64,000 nucleotides of DNA from Exiguobacterium sp. RIT594 (GCF_003339585.1 NZ_QPKF01000001.1:1-64000); one strand, 5' to 3'; positions 9,422 to 17,759 are shown, numbered from the stretch's first letter. Notes: generated by a model not told the origin, from the letters alone. Numbers and translations are program-made.

Positions 9422-9744
9422 CCGAATTCCTCCTTTCTCTTTTAAGATAGAAAGTTATTCATCCTCATGAAACATGGCATTAGTTTTTTGAAGAGAAAAT
9501 TAAAACTTCCTTCCACTTGATTGTAACAAAAATTCCAATATTAGGAACGAGTCCTTTTGGAGCATCTTACTCAACGAATAATCATGACTTTTCTACCGAG
9601 GATTTCTTTAATACTAGTACTCTACTAACTAGTTTTATAAAAATCTGATTGAAAAGTCCTGAAAAAATTAAAGATTATTCTCATAGTCAAATTAGATATA
9701 TTATGGGGAAAATGTTTGATATTACATAATAATTGAGAAAATGA

Positions 9745-10371
9745 TCACATGATGGTCCTATTTCAAAAACAGATATTTTATATGAAAACGTAAAAATCTC
9801 AGAAACACTTCGTCAATTGCATGATAAAGGGATAAGTATCTCTTTGGATGATTTTGGAAAAGGATATTCCTCTATTTCTTATCTACAGGACTATCCGATT
9901 GATACGATTAAAATAGATCGTAAGTTTATAAAGGATATTGATTCAGAAATTCGTGCCCGTTCCATCGTAAGGTCCGCAATTTTTATTGGTCAAGAGTTTA
10001 GATTGAATATTGTAGCGGAAGGCGTAGAAACTGCTGCGCAATTACAAGTTCTTCGCGGATTAGATTGTCCTACTATTCAAGGCTATTTATTCAGTCAACC
10101 TTTACTAGAAGCGGATTTTGCTGAAGTATTATCACGTCAACTGTTACTACCGAAAGAAAAGATTACTAATAAAGAGATTGCTACGTTATCGTTGCAGGCA
10201 AAATTGACAATTGATCGTATTGACGACGTGCCTGTGAAAATTGGCTCCTCTGTCATCATGGTTTGCAGAACTAATTTGAAAAACTTAACTTTTTATTCTA
10301 ACATTTGTTTTCCTGTTAAAGAAGAAGTGGAGTATAGATTAACTGTAGAATTAACAGATAGATTTCAGTAA
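9745..10371 (+). pseudogene. EAL-domain (c-di-GMP phosphodiesterase) remnant
   Basis: The frame from an upstream stop at 9742 encodes only the second half of an EAL domain: ISLDDFGKGYSS, IDTIKIDRKFI and IVAEGVET are the classic later motifs (the DDFGKG aspartates, the KIDR lysine and the final EGVET glutamate). The EAL signature itself and the first metal ligands are absent, so the protein cannot be a normal phosphodiesterase. The only start is a TTG at 9817 without a good ribosome site. After the EAL part a tail of about 70 residues is not recognised. Bases 9430-9744 are AT-rich and probably decayed sequence of the same gene; I see no other gene there. Confidence 0.8.
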
Positions 10372-10453
10372 GAAGTTAGTCTAAGTAACAATATTAAGAA
10401 AGAAACAATCAAATAGTACAAACTTTCCGATTTTTCTACATTTTAAAAAGTTC

Positions 10454-10469
10454 ATGGGTAGAGTTATTA
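10454..10469 (+). repeat. Degenerate copy of the 16-bp recombinase-region repeat
   Basis: ATGGGTAGAGTTATTA matches 12 of 16 positions of ATAAGTAGAGTTATCC found at 12664-12679 and, inverted, at 12811-12826; the ten bases GTAGAGTTAT are identical. It lies about 70 bases before the first recombinase gene, in its probable promoter region. It could be a recombination site or an operator. Confidence 0.45.
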
Positions 10470-10540
10470 TATGAATGGGATTGAATAAAAAGTGAATGGG
10501 GAATTGAGGGGGAAATACTTTCTAAAAGGAGGTTCTTCTC

Positions 10541-11359
10541 ATGACACATTTTGAATATCTAGACCACTATTTGAAAACGCATCTTTTTTATAGTAAATCG
10601 ACAATCAAAGCATATCGCAGTGATTTACGACAAATGAAAAATAATCAAATTGAATGGTCGACGAAATCCTTGCAACGTTACTTTAATGAGTTGATTAAAC
10701 GATACAAACCAACGACCGCTATGCGGCGATATCATGCCTTGATGGCACTCGGAAATGAACTCATCCGAGCGAAACGTCTCAAAGTTAATCCGATGAAACA
10801 AGTCCGTCCGATTGTTCACCAGCATATCCAACAACGTGAGCATCATCCACTCGAAGAAACGATTCAAATGATTCGTCACATTACGGATCCGACCTATCGT
10901 CTCTTCTTTGAACTCATCAGTCAAACGGGCCTCCGCTTCATGGAGGCCCGTTTGTTGTCGATTGAAGATATTCAGTTCGAGAAGTTAGCGTTATTCGTGA
11001 GACACGGGAAAGGCCGACGCTTACGAACGGTTCCGCTTGGAGAAGGACTTGTGAGTAAGCTTCGAACGTTTTTAGAAGGACGGAAGACAGGACTCGTCTT
11101 TCAGTCTGTCCGAGGCAAAGCCATCAATGAGCAGTCGGCTCGTGATGCATTACGTAAGCAGTCGCTTGCTAAGCGTGGACGACCGTTACATCCGCACGAC
11201 TTACGTGTGTCGTTTGCGACGTATCTCTATCAGACAGGCAACCGTAAATTGCTTGAGATTCAGCAGTTACTTGGTCACGGCAGCTCCCGAACGACAGAAG
11301 GCTACATCATCAGTCAGGAAACGAAGCTCCAGCAAGTCATCGATGCATTGTCGGCGTAA
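10541..11359 (+). CDS. Tyrosine recombinase (phage integrase family)
   Basis: A 272-residue recombinase with all catalytic residues in place: R132 (TGLRFMEAR), K157 (RHGKGRR), H219 and R222 (HPHDLRVSF), H246 (LLGHGSS) and Y255 (TEGYI). The N-terminal 90 residues form the usual SAM-like core-binding domain. AAAAGGAGG precedes the ATG. It is XerC/XerD-sized, without the long arm-binding domain of many phage integrases. It runs convergently into a second tyrosine recombinase and the two genes overlap by 23 bases at their ends. A perfect 13-bp inverted repeat lies inside the gene at 10922-10954. Its DNA target is unknown. Confidence 0.93.
   Translation: MTHFEYLDHYLKTHLFYSKSTIKAYRSDLRQMKNNQIEWSTKSLQRYFNELIKRYKPTTAMRRYHALMALGNELIRAKRLKVNPMKQVRPIVHQHIQQREHHPLEETIQMIRHITDPTYRLFFELISQTGLRFMEARLLSIEDIQFEKLALFVRHGKGRRLRTVPLGEGLVSKLRTFLEGRKTGLVFQSVRGKAINEQSARDALRKQSLAKRGRPLHPHDLRVSFATYLYQTGNRKLLEIQQLLGHGSSRTTEGYIISQETKLQQVIDALSA
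10922..10954. repeat. Perfect 13-bp inverted repeat inside recombinase gene
   Basis: CAAACGGGCCTCC (10922-10934) and GGAGGCCCGTTTG (10942-10954) are perfect reverse complements around GCTTCAT. The sequence encodes the TGLRFMEAR active-site segment. The convergent recombinase gene has a weaker hairpin at the same coding position, 11761-11785. Confidence 0.85.
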
Positions 11360-12176
11360 GGCGGTTGATCGAGGACCGGGCGGCTTCTGACGACGGTAAG
11401 ATATACTGTTGCGTCGTCTTCGCGTCACTATGGCCGAGCAGGCGCATGACAGTCAGTAAATCAGCTCGATGTTCCCGGTAAATTGTCGTCGCGAACGTGA
11501 CCCGTAAATCGTGTGGTCGGAGTGTCCGTTTTAAGACTTGCTCGCTGGCAAGCCGGAGTTGTTTTCGCGTCTGATTCGGATCCAGCAAACCACCAGCAGT
11601 GTTTTGAAATAAGGGACCGTCATTGGGTTGAACATCGAGATAGCGTATCAGGACAGTGACCAATTCGTCATGGAGCGGAACGTAACGTGTTTTCTGTCCC
11701 TTGCCATGACGGACAAACAGTTGCCGTTCGCTCAGGTCAAGATCGGTACGGTTGAGTTGTCGGGCTTCGTTGAAGCGAAGGCCCGTATGTAAGAGCAGGA
11801 AGTAGAACGTATACATCGTATCGTCTTGCAGGGTCTCAATGATACGTCGCGCTTCGGTGTAACTAAAGGCAGTCCGGTGTTTCGGTAACGGACGCGTCGG
11901 TTTCTTAATTCGGGATAAGGGGTTCGAGGGAATGGATTTTTCAGCGACTAAGGCGTCAAATAGTGTCGCGAGTGCGTTGATTCGCCGAGAGACAGTGGTC
12001 GGAGCGTAGGTTTGTTTTAACAACGTGATGTAGCGATGCAAGGAAGGAATGTCGATGGATGCAGCGTGGGTACAGAAATGACGGACGTCGGCACGATAGG
12101 CTTTCTTCGTCAGCAGGCTGTAGCTCGGTGACTGTTCAATGATCGTCAGTAACCGGTCCAAGTAAAACGTCATCAT
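11337..12176 (-). CDS. Second tyrosine recombinase
   Basis: A 279-residue recombinase with the full catalytic set: R134 (TGLRFNEAR), K159 (RHGKGQK), H222 and R225 (RPHDLRVTF), H249 (LLGHSDA) and Y258 (QQYI). It is a clear but distant relative of the convergent recombinase at 10541-11359. The start ATGA overlaps the stop of the sigma-like gene and there is no good ribosome site of its own, so translation is probably coupled. Paired recombinases of this type can act as a heterodimer, like XerC and XerD; this is an inference from the arrangement. Confidence 0.92.
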   Translation of the reverse strand: MMTFYLDRLLTIIEQSPSYSLLTKKAYRADVRHFCTHAASIDIPSLHRYITLLKQTYAPTTVSRRINALATLFDALVAEKSIPSNPLSRIKKPTRPLPKHRTAFSYTEARRIIETLQDDTMYTFYFLLLHTGLRFNEARQLNRTDLDLSERQLFVRHGKGQKTRYVPLHDELVTVLIRYLDVQPNDGPLFQNTAGGLLDPNQTRKQLRLASEQVLKRTLRPHDLRVTFATTIYREHRADLLTVMRLLGHSDAKTTQQYILPSSEAARSSINRLTPTMHR

Positions 12177-12622
12177 AGGAGGATGTCCTGGACTTTCTGT
12201 TTGAGTTCCGACTTGAGCGACCGGAGGCGGGCCGGAGAGTAGCCGAGGCTGTCCTCATTACCGTGAAGAAGAGCTTGCAGGATAGCGAATTCCTTCCGAG
12301 ATAGTTCCTGTTTCAGTTGATCGAGTAGATAAGTGAACGAGACTTGCTGCTGACGGGGGAGTTCCGGTAACGTCTCGACGGCGACTTCGCCGGCAAGCGT
12401 CCGGTTGCGGGTTGCTAAGTAATCGAGCATTGCGCCTTTCGCGCGAATCCGGGCGAAGGTGACGGTCATGACTTTACCTTCTTCGATTGATTTCCAAAGT
12501 CGGAGCAGGGCAGCCTGGCGGCATTCATCCTGTTCATTCGGGTGAATCGAAAGGCGGGAGAGAAGAGAGTTGACGAGGGGAATCCATTGTTTTAAAGCTT
12601 CATTCATGACGAGAGCATCCAA
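12173..12622 (-). CDS. Small sigma-factor-like protein
   Basis: A 149-residue protein. The stretch from about residue 27 to 70 (NEQDECRQAALLRLWKSIEE, then FARIRAKGAMLDYLA) has the pattern of sigma-70 region 2, including the IRxKGAMLDYLR-like segment of SigD/FliA-type factors. The second half (LSRKEFAILQALLHG, then a basic helix) could be a short region 4. It overlaps the recombinase start by 4 bases. Neither ATG (12622 or 12607) has a clear ribosome site. Its promoter straddles one arm of an inverted repeat. Whether it is a working sigma factor or a DNA-binding helper of the recombinases is open. Confidence 0.6.
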   Translation of the reverse strand: MDALVMNEALKQWIPLVNSLLSRLSIHPNEQDECRQAALLRLWKSIEEGKVMTVTFARIRAKGAMLDYLATRNRTLAGEVAVETLPELPRQQQVSFTYLLDQLKQELSRKEFAILQALLHGNEDSLGYSPARLRSLKSELKQKVQDILL

Positions 12623-12626
12623 TCTG

Positions 12627-12640
12627 AGATATGCATATCT
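12627..12640. promoter_or_regulatory. 14-bp perfect palindrome before sigma-like gene
   Basis: AGATATGCATATCT is a perfect palindrome just upstream of the sigma-like gene and downstream of its predicted promoter. It is placed like an operator in the 5' leader. Confidence 0.45.
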
Positions 12641-12660
12641 ATGTATTCCGCGGTAGTTTC

Positions 12661-12690
12661 AGTATAAGTAGAGTTATCCGCTCTTTTCAA
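12661..12690 (-). promoter_or_regulatory. Promoter of the sigma-like/recombinase operon
   Basis: On the minus strand TTGAAA (12685-12690), 18 bases, TATACT (12661-12666). The spacer is filled by the 16-bp repeat at 12664-12679, so the -35 lies inside the segment between the inverted repeats while most of the -10 lies at its edge. Inversion of the segment would remove the -35. Confidence 0.55.
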
Positions 12691-12826
12691 ATCGTCTTTT
12701 TTGAATTATGCCAACGGTTTTCTCAGCTTTTCTAACACCTATCTTCTTCATTTTCTCCATTTAACCGCTGATTCTTCTTGAAAAACCGCCTTTTTCCGCC
12801 ACTCGCTTCAGGATAACTCTACTTAT
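12664..12826. repeat. Pair of 16-bp inverted repeats enclosing 131 bp
   Basis: ATAAGTAGAGTTATCC at 12664-12679 is exactly repeated in inverse orientation as GGATAACTCTACTTAT at 12811-12826. The right copy is itself symmetric: GGATAA, six bases CTCTAC, TTATCC, with CGCTT and AAGCG just outside. Two inverted arms around a 6-base centre is the layout of a tyrosine-recombinase core site. The 131 bases between hold no ORF. Confidence 0.8.
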
Positions 12827-12844
12827 CCAAGCGGATGTTCGGGA

Positions 12845-12881
12845 AAAAATAAAAAACCTGAATCCGAAAGGGAGACAGGTT
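12845..12881 (-). terminator. Terminator after the 12.9-kb membrane gene
   Basis: On the minus strand AACCTG and CAGGTT arms with an inner TCC/GGA pairing, followed by TTTTATTTT. Confidence 0.6.
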
Positions 12882-12911
12882 GAAAAACTAAGAAATAAAG
12901 TGGGACTCAAA

Positions 12912-13412
12912 TTAAAATCGGTTATCTTCAGCGGATACATCGTTGGATACTTTTCCGGTGAAGATGAAGTGATAGACTTCGATAATGAGGCAACAAACAA
13001 CAATAATATACAGAAAGAATGAAATCCAACTATAGTTAAATGTTGCTGGGATTAAGTAACTTAAAAACGAAAACTGTTCATTAATTATGGTATAAGCGAA
13101 CGCTAAAATCAGTGTAAAAATCATCAATCTTCGATTAAAGTTCAATGGTAAACGATTAATAAATTTCGTTACTCCAACAATAAGACAAATAAATGCTAAG
13201 AGGAAAAAGGCAGAATTGATTTGATTAACAATCAACAGCTCATTGAATCCAGTCATATTACTCGAAATGTGAATGATCCATCCAACGACTAAAGAAAATA
13301 CACCTATCTTTAAGTTTAACGATCCCGCGCGGAGTTGAGGAATTAGTTCATGATGATGCTTGATTATCACAATAATGATAGCGATTAAAGAAACTCCCAG
13401 TAAAAATGACAT
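12912..13412 (-). CDS. Membrane protein of unknown function
   Basis: A 166-residue protein with about five hydrophobic spans, evenly spaced, and only short polar loops; the C-terminus (TGKVSNDVSAEDNRF) is polar. AAAGGAGA stands 9 bases before the ATG at 13412; the frame extends to 13436 but that start has no ribosome site. I do not recognise the family. It is a single gene between the recombinase region and the oxidoreductase gene, with its own terminator. Confidence 0.75.
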   Translation of the reverse strand: MSFLLGVSLIAIIIVIIKHHHELIPQLRAGSLNLKIGVFSLVVGWIIHISSNMTGFNELLIVNQINSAFFLLAFICLIVGVTKFINRLPLNFNRRLMIFTLILAFAYTIINEQFSFLSYLIPATFNYSWISFFLYIIVVCCLIIEVYHFIFTGKVSNDVSAEDNRF

Positions 13413-13628
13413 AATTAATCTCCTTTGTTTTATCAATATAAGGATAGTATAAATTAAATTCCCTTAATTTTACTAATTTATTTGATGGATAAGGAAATGA
13501 TTAAAATATAAAGGGTGATAGATTCAAATAAGATGAAAAAGTATAAATAAAGAATGTTTTAAGCGAAACAAGGGTAACTGTAACTGTTAGCTAAGGAAAG
13601 AAAAACTGACACTTACGGAGGTAGGGAA

Positions 13629-15161
13629 ATGAAGCGACTGGATGGATTTCCAACATCGTACTGGCGGACTTCGATTGAACCTTCAACTTATCCACAGCTA
13701 GACGATAACCTGACGAGTGATGTCGTCGTCATTGGAGCCGGAATTGCAGGGCTCGTCACAGCCGTTCAACTGATTGAACAGGGCTATGACGTGACCTTAA
13801 TTGAAGCAGACCGGATTGCGAGCGGGACGACCGGTTATACGACAGCGAAGGTCTCATCACAGCATGGCTTGATTTATGACGAACTGATTCAGACATTCGG
13901 CGAAGAGAAAGCGAAACTCTATCACGAAGCGAATGAAGAAGCGATTCGGTTCCTGCGGGATCAGACGACACGTCTTGCGATTGAGTGTGAGCTCGAGGAA
14001 CAGGATGCCTATCTTTATGTCGCGTCAAGCGGACCAAAACACAAGCAACTGGCCAAGGAAGCGGATGCCTACAGCCGGCTTGGTATTAATGGAGGAGATG
14101 CGACGGATGAGGTCAAAAGCAAGTTACCGTATCCGGTCGAACAAGCACTCGTGATCCGTCAGCAAGCCCAGTTCCATCCGGTCAAATACTTACTTGGTCT
14201 TGCCCGTCATTTCACGGGACAAGGCGGAAAGTTGTATGAACAGACGCGGGCGACGTCTGTCGAGTCGAAACGGACGCCGACCGTGTTGCTTGAATCGGGT
14301 CATCAGATTGAAGCGAAAAAGGTCATCGTCGCGACACACTTTCCGTTCAACGACTTTAAGGGACTCTACTTCTCGAAACTCGAAGTGCACCGGTCGTATA
14401 TCGTATCCGGACTGGTCCAGGAGGATTTTCCGGACGGTATGTTCATGAGCGCCGATAAACCAAGCCGGTCGCTCCGTCATTTGCACACGGCAGACGGGAA
14501 ACGGCTTGGACTGTTCGGCGGGGAAAACCATCTGTCGGGCCATCAGATGGATACAAAAACAAACTATCAAGCGTTGGCCCATTTCGCAGCGAGTGAGTTT
14601 GGTGTAGCTGAAATTGACCAATTTTGGTCGGCGCAGGATTTGATTTCACTCGATAAAGTGCCGTATATCGGACAGATGACGAGTGACGATCCGAACATCC
14701 TGATTGCGACCGGATTTGCCAAGTGGGGGATGACGAACGGGATTGCGGCGGGACTGCTCTTGTCCGATTTATTAACGGGAACGCCGAACCGTTTCCGGGG
14801 ATTGTTTGACCCGAACCGGTCGAAGTTGCATAAGCAGGATGCGAAACAATTCGCGAAGAACAATGCCGATGTTGCGATTGAATTACTGAAGGGAAAAGTA
14901 AGTCGCGCCAGTCAATCGGCGGACAACCTCGGAATCGATGAAGGCGGGCTCGTCCGGCATGCCGGAAAGACGGTCGGAGGATACCGTGATGAATCCGGTG
15001 AGTTGCACCTCGTCAAAACGACCTGTACGCATATGGGGTGTGACGTCAAATGGAACAACGGGGAACGGTCGTGGGATTGTCCGTGTCACGGCTCACGGTT
15101 TGATTACGAGGGGAATGTCTTAGAAGGACCGGCAGTGAAGCCGTTGAAAAAATTGAACTGA
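13629..15161 (+). CDS. FAD-dependent oxidoreductase with C-terminal Rieske domain (YhfW-like)
   Basis: A 510-residue fusion. The N-terminal part is a DAO-type FAD oxidoreductase with the nucleotide motif GAGIAG at residues 36-41 and a second FAD-contact block near residue 370 ([17 protein letters not shown]). The last 60 residues form a Rieske domain with C466, H468, C484 and H487 as 2Fe-2S ligands (CTHMGC and CPCHGS, with the extra cysteines C471 and C486). This is the architecture of B. subtilis YhfW; the substrate is not established. ACGGAGGT precedes the ATG. It stands alone with its own terminator. Confidence 0.92.
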   Translation: MKRLDGFPTSYWRTSIEPSTYPQLDDNLTSDVVVIGAGIAGLVTAVQLIEQGYDVTLIEADRIASGTTGYTTAKVSSQHGLIYDELIQTFGEEKAKLYHEANEEAIRFLRDQTTRLAIECELEEQDAYLYVASSGPKHKQLAKEADAYSRLGINGGDATDEVKSKLPYPVEQALVIRQQAQFHPVKYLLGLARHFTGQGGKLYEQTRATSVESKRTPTVLLESGHQIEAKKVIVATHFPFNDFKGLYFSKLEVHRSYIVSGLVQEDFPDGMFMSADKPSRSLRHLHTADGKRLGLFGGENHLSGHQMDTKTNYQALAHFAASEFGVAEIDQFWSAQDLISLDKVPYIGQMTSDDPNILIATGFAKWGMTNGIAAGLLLSDLLTGTPNRFRGLFDPNRSKLHKQDAKQFAKNNADVAIELLKGKVSRASQSADNLGIDEGGLVRHAGKTVGGYRDESGELHLVKTTCTHMGCDVKWNNGERSWDCPCHGSRFDYEGNVLEGPAVKPLKKLN

Positions 15162-15169
15162 TCCTAAAT

Positions 15170-15196
15170 CGTCTCTATTGCTAGAGGCGGTTTTTT
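15170..15196 (+). terminator. Terminator after the FAD/Rieske gene
   Basis: CGTCTCTA, loop TTGC, TAGAGGCG (one G-T pair), then TTTTTT. Confidence 0.8.
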
Positions 15197-15320
15197 AATT
15201 GAGGTGGAAGAAATATCTTGAAACTTTCTTTTGCTGGAGAGTTAATAGTTTTGTGGCCGTCTGACCTTAAATATTTCGAATGATATCAGAATTTAATATT
15301 CATTCTGTTTTTCGATGTGC

Positions 15321-15489
15321 TATAATTACCAGGTATTAAAAATATTCAAGCGTTTAACTATATCGGTCGGGTCGATCTTCATGTGGATGTTACGAATTCA
15401 CCGTCACGAACGCCGTTTACAGGTTTCATATCAAGTTCATTTCATTGTAGCGTCGTGAACGCTGTACGAATTCGAGGAGGAAGCAACAC
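15321..15489 (+). promoter_or_regulatory. Promoter -10 and long structured leader of the desaturase gene
   Basis: TATAAT at 15321-15326 is followed by a leader of about 155 bases before the desaturase start. The leader contains TACGAATTC twice (15391-15399 and 15465-15473) and CGTCACGAACGC / CGTCGTGAACGC (15402-15413 and 15451-15462), arranged so that the two ends can pair partially, with the last copy touching AGGAGG. Long leaders that fold differently in the cold are known for cold-induced genes; that role here is an inference. No clear -35 was found. Confidence 0.45.
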
Positions 15490-16509
15490 ATGAGTAAAGA
15501 AAAAATCGCCCAGCTTCGCAAACACGTTTCACCTTTTGAGAAGGCAGACGTCAAATCCAGCGTCCGGCAGATGATTAACACGATTTTGCCGTTTCTCGTC
15601 GCCTGGTTCCTGGCTTATCAGGCCTTGCAGATTTCCGTTTGGCTCGCTGTCCCGCTTGCGATCGTCGCAGCCGGTTTCGTCGTGCGGATGTTCATCATCT
15701 TCCATGACTGTACACACGGGTCATTCTTCAAAAACAAAAAGGCCAACGCAATCGTCGGAACGATTACAGGCATTCTGACTTTATTCCCGTACGAGAAATG
15801 GAAACGGGAGCATTCGATCCACCACGCATCCAGCGGGAACTTGGACAAACGCGGTGTCGGTGACATTTGGGTCATGACGATCGAAGAATATGTCGAAGCT
15901 TCAAAATGGACGCGTCTGAAATACCGTCTGTACCGGAATCCGCTCGTCATGTTTGGTCTTGGACCACTCCTGTTGATTCTTGTCGTCAGCCGGTTCAACC
16001 GGAAAGATGCCCGCAAAAAAGAACGGATCAATACGCATGTCATCAATGCGTCACTGATCGTCTTATACGGGATCATGATTTACTTCATCGGATGGCAGGC
16101 GTTCCTGATCATTCAAGGAACAACGATGTTCACGGCAGGCGTCCTCGGAATCTGGTTATTCTACGTCCAACATACGTTCGAAGACTCGTATTTCGAGGAT
16201 GAGAGCGAATGGGATTACGTCAAGGCCGCCATCGAAGGCAGCTCGTACTATGAATTGCCGAAAGTCTTGCAGTGGGTGACAGGGAACATCGGTTTCCACC
16301 ACGTTCACCACCTAAGTCCGCGTGTCCCGAACTACAACTTAGAAAAAGCGCATACGGCAACACCACCGCTTCAAAAAGCAACGACAATCGGCTTGTTCTC
16401 AAGTCTGAAGTCGCTGCGTTACAAGCTGTATGACGCAAAAAATAAAACGTTCGTGACGTTCGGGGAAATCAAGCATCTCTTGCGTGAACCGAAAACGTCC
16501 ATCTCATAA
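15490..16509 (+). CDS. Acyl-lipid fatty acid desaturase
   Basis: Membrane di-iron desaturase that introduces a double bond into phospholipid acyl chains, increasing membrane fluidity. The three histidine boxes are present: HDCTH (72-76), HSIHH (108-112) and HHVHH (270-274). Four or so membrane spans lie between them, and the 339-residue length is close to B. subtilis Des. GAGGAGG precedes the ATG. It is monocistronic with a long leader and a terminator. Cold regulation is expected from the family; no DesK/DesR genes are visible in this window. Confidence 0.93.
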   Translation: MSKEKIAQLRKHVSPFEKADVKSSVRQMINTILPFLVAWFLAYQALQISVWLAVPLAIVAAGFVVRMFIIFHDCTHGSFFKNKKANAIVGTITGILTLFPYEKWKREHSIHHASSGNLDKRGVGDIWVMTIEEYVEASKWTRLKYRLYRNPLVMFGLGPLLLILVVSRFNRKDARKKERINTHVINASLIVLYGIMIYFIGWQAFLIIQGTTMFTAGVLGIWLFYVQHTFEDSYFEDESEWDYVKAAIEGSSYYELPKVLQWVTGNIGFHHVHHLSPRVPNYNLEKAHTATPPLQKATTIGLFSSLKSLRYKLYDAKNKTFVTFGEIKHLLREPKTSIS

Positions 16510-16516
16510 ACGATAG

Positions 16517-16552
16517 GGTCTTACTTCTTTTTCAAAGGAGTAAGACCTTTTT
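16517..16552 (+). terminator. Terminator after desaturase gene
   Basis: GGTCTTACTTC and GGAGTAAGACC pair with one mismatch, followed by TTTTT. Confidence 0.85.
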
Positions 16553-16635
16553 GTGTTACGGCCTCCGACTTTTGCCGTATGTCTCGCCCTGGAATCCATG
16601 GTACGATGGCAAGTATTGAAAGGAGGGATGTTCGG

Positions 16636-17148
16636 ATGCGTCGTCCATCGATCGGCTACATCATGGCAGGAGCTATTTTACTTTTATTATTCGGATTCAG
16701 TTCGATGAGTTATCAGCAGCAATCCTTGATTCCGTTTCTGACGAATCATATCCCACTCGGATGGGTCTACGCCTTTTCGTTCGTCTCGTTTCATTATGAG
16801 GTGCCGATCAGTGTCGCGGCACTTGGGCCCGCAGCATTCCTTGAGTTTTTCATCCGTAAAGGGATGCATGCCGGTTTGTTCTTCATCCTCGGGACAAGCC
16901 TCGTCCATGTCTTGCGTCTGCGCGGCTATCGTCCGGTTCCGGCTGCCTTCTTTGCCGCGACGACAGCGATGACCGTCGGAGTGGTTGATGAGTTTCATCA
17001 GCAATTGACCGGCGGACGGACTCCGCTCGTCGGAGATGTCATCATTGACGGAAGTGGTGCGGTCTTCGGGATTGTCCTCTATACGGCTCTGCGTCTGTTC
17101 CTAAAAGCCGACCGGCTCGTCAAGTCAGAATACCGGCAATCGAGTTGA
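16636..17148 (+). CDS. VanZ-like membrane protein
   Basis: A 170-residue protein with four to five spans. The block DEFHQQLTGGRTPLVGDVIID with its DExHQ motif is the mark of the VanZ family, named after the teicoplanin-resistance protein; the biochemical role is not settled. AAAGGAGGG precedes the ATG at 16636; the frame runs further upstream to 16579 but without a ribosome site. A close relative with the same N-terminal pattern (YEEQSLKP versus YQQQSLIP) lies at 30938-31435, so the genome carries a paralogous pair. Confidence 0.88.
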   Translation: MRRPSIGYIMAGAILLLLFGFSSMSYQQQSLIPFLTNHIPLGWVYAFSFVSFHYEVPISVAALGPAAFLEFFIRKGMHAGLFFILGTSLVHVLRLRGYRPVPAAFFAATTAMTVGVVDEFHQQLTGGRTPLVGDVIIDGSGAVFGIVLYTALRLFLKADRLVKSEYRQSS

Positions 17149-17154
17149 ACACAA

Positions 17155-17197
17155 AAATACCCGGTCGTCTCAATCTTGCTGAGGCGACCGGGTATTT
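17155..17197. terminator. Bidirectional terminator
   Basis: AAATACCCGGTCG and CGACCGGGTATTT pair around a short inner region between convergent genes; both sides carry A or T runs. Confidence 0.85.
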
Positions 17198-17203
17198 GAA
17201 CGA

Positions 17204-17398
17204 TTAAAAACGTTGGACCCATTCAATTTTATATTGCGTCCGACCGAATTGTTTACGAAGCATCGTATCTGCTTTTTTCCGCGCTGCCGTGTGGTCACCG
17301 GCTTTAATGATCAGCCGATCTGTGTCCACGATTTCATCCTGTTCGATAACTTGATATTGAATCGTATATTCTTTATTAAACAATCCGAATACTCCCAA
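17204..17398 (-). CDS. Small conserved-looking protein of unknown function
   Basis: A protein of about 64 residues rich in charged residues (EQDEIVDTDR, then a basic helix AARKKADTMLRKQFG). The start is uncertain: ATG at 17422 and 17413 have no good ribosome site, while TTG at 17398 follows GGGAG by 8 bases. A strong promoter lies just upstream at 17433-17461, which supports real expression. The beta-rich first half and helix at the C-terminus suggest a compact soluble protein; I do not recognise the family. Confidence 0.6.
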   Translation of the reverse strand: MGVFGLFNKEYTIQYQVIEQDEIVDTDRLIIKAGDHTAARKKADTMLRKQFGRTQYKIEWVQRF

Positions 17399-17432
17399 GA
17401 AATTCACTCCCATATTCTTCATTCTATTAGTT

Positions 17433-17461
17433 ATTATATGGTATTAAATTGTGGAATGCAA
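17433..17461 (-). promoter_or_regulatory. SigA-type promoter
   Basis: TTGCAT, 17 bases, TATAAT on the minus strand, reading into the small gene at 17204-17398. The rest of 17462-17690 is AT-rich and shows no gene. Confidence 0.7.
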
Positions 17462-17701
17462 TTTAAATAAATGACTTTTGACTTACCTGGTAAGAAAACG
17501 TTTATGGTTCTAAAGAATCATGGTAATGATATTTCAAATGTTACAAAGAATGCTCGTATGACTGGGTAAATATCAGGAAAATTTAATTTTTCTAGAATCT
17601 AGATATATTCAATTTAGGTATTTAGTAATGCTTTAAAAAGATTTATTTTTATTTTTAAAATATATTTAAGGATAATGTTTTTTTTATTAACAAGAATTGC
17701 C

Positions 17702-17731
17702 TTGGAACTCTTATGGAATTATCGGTATGAT
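17702..17731 (+). promoter_or_regulatory. Promoter of the M48-like/ankyrin gene
   Basis: TTGGAA, 18 bases, TATGAT, ending about 28 bases before the ATG at 17760. Confidence 0.5.
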
Positions 17732-17759
17732 AAGAGGAGTGAGAAAAAGAGGTGAACCA

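Noticed and set aside
12664-12826. Inverted repeats considered as a chromosome dif site
   Set aside because: The sequence does not match the known Bacillota dif site and occurs as an inverted pair beside recombinase genes.
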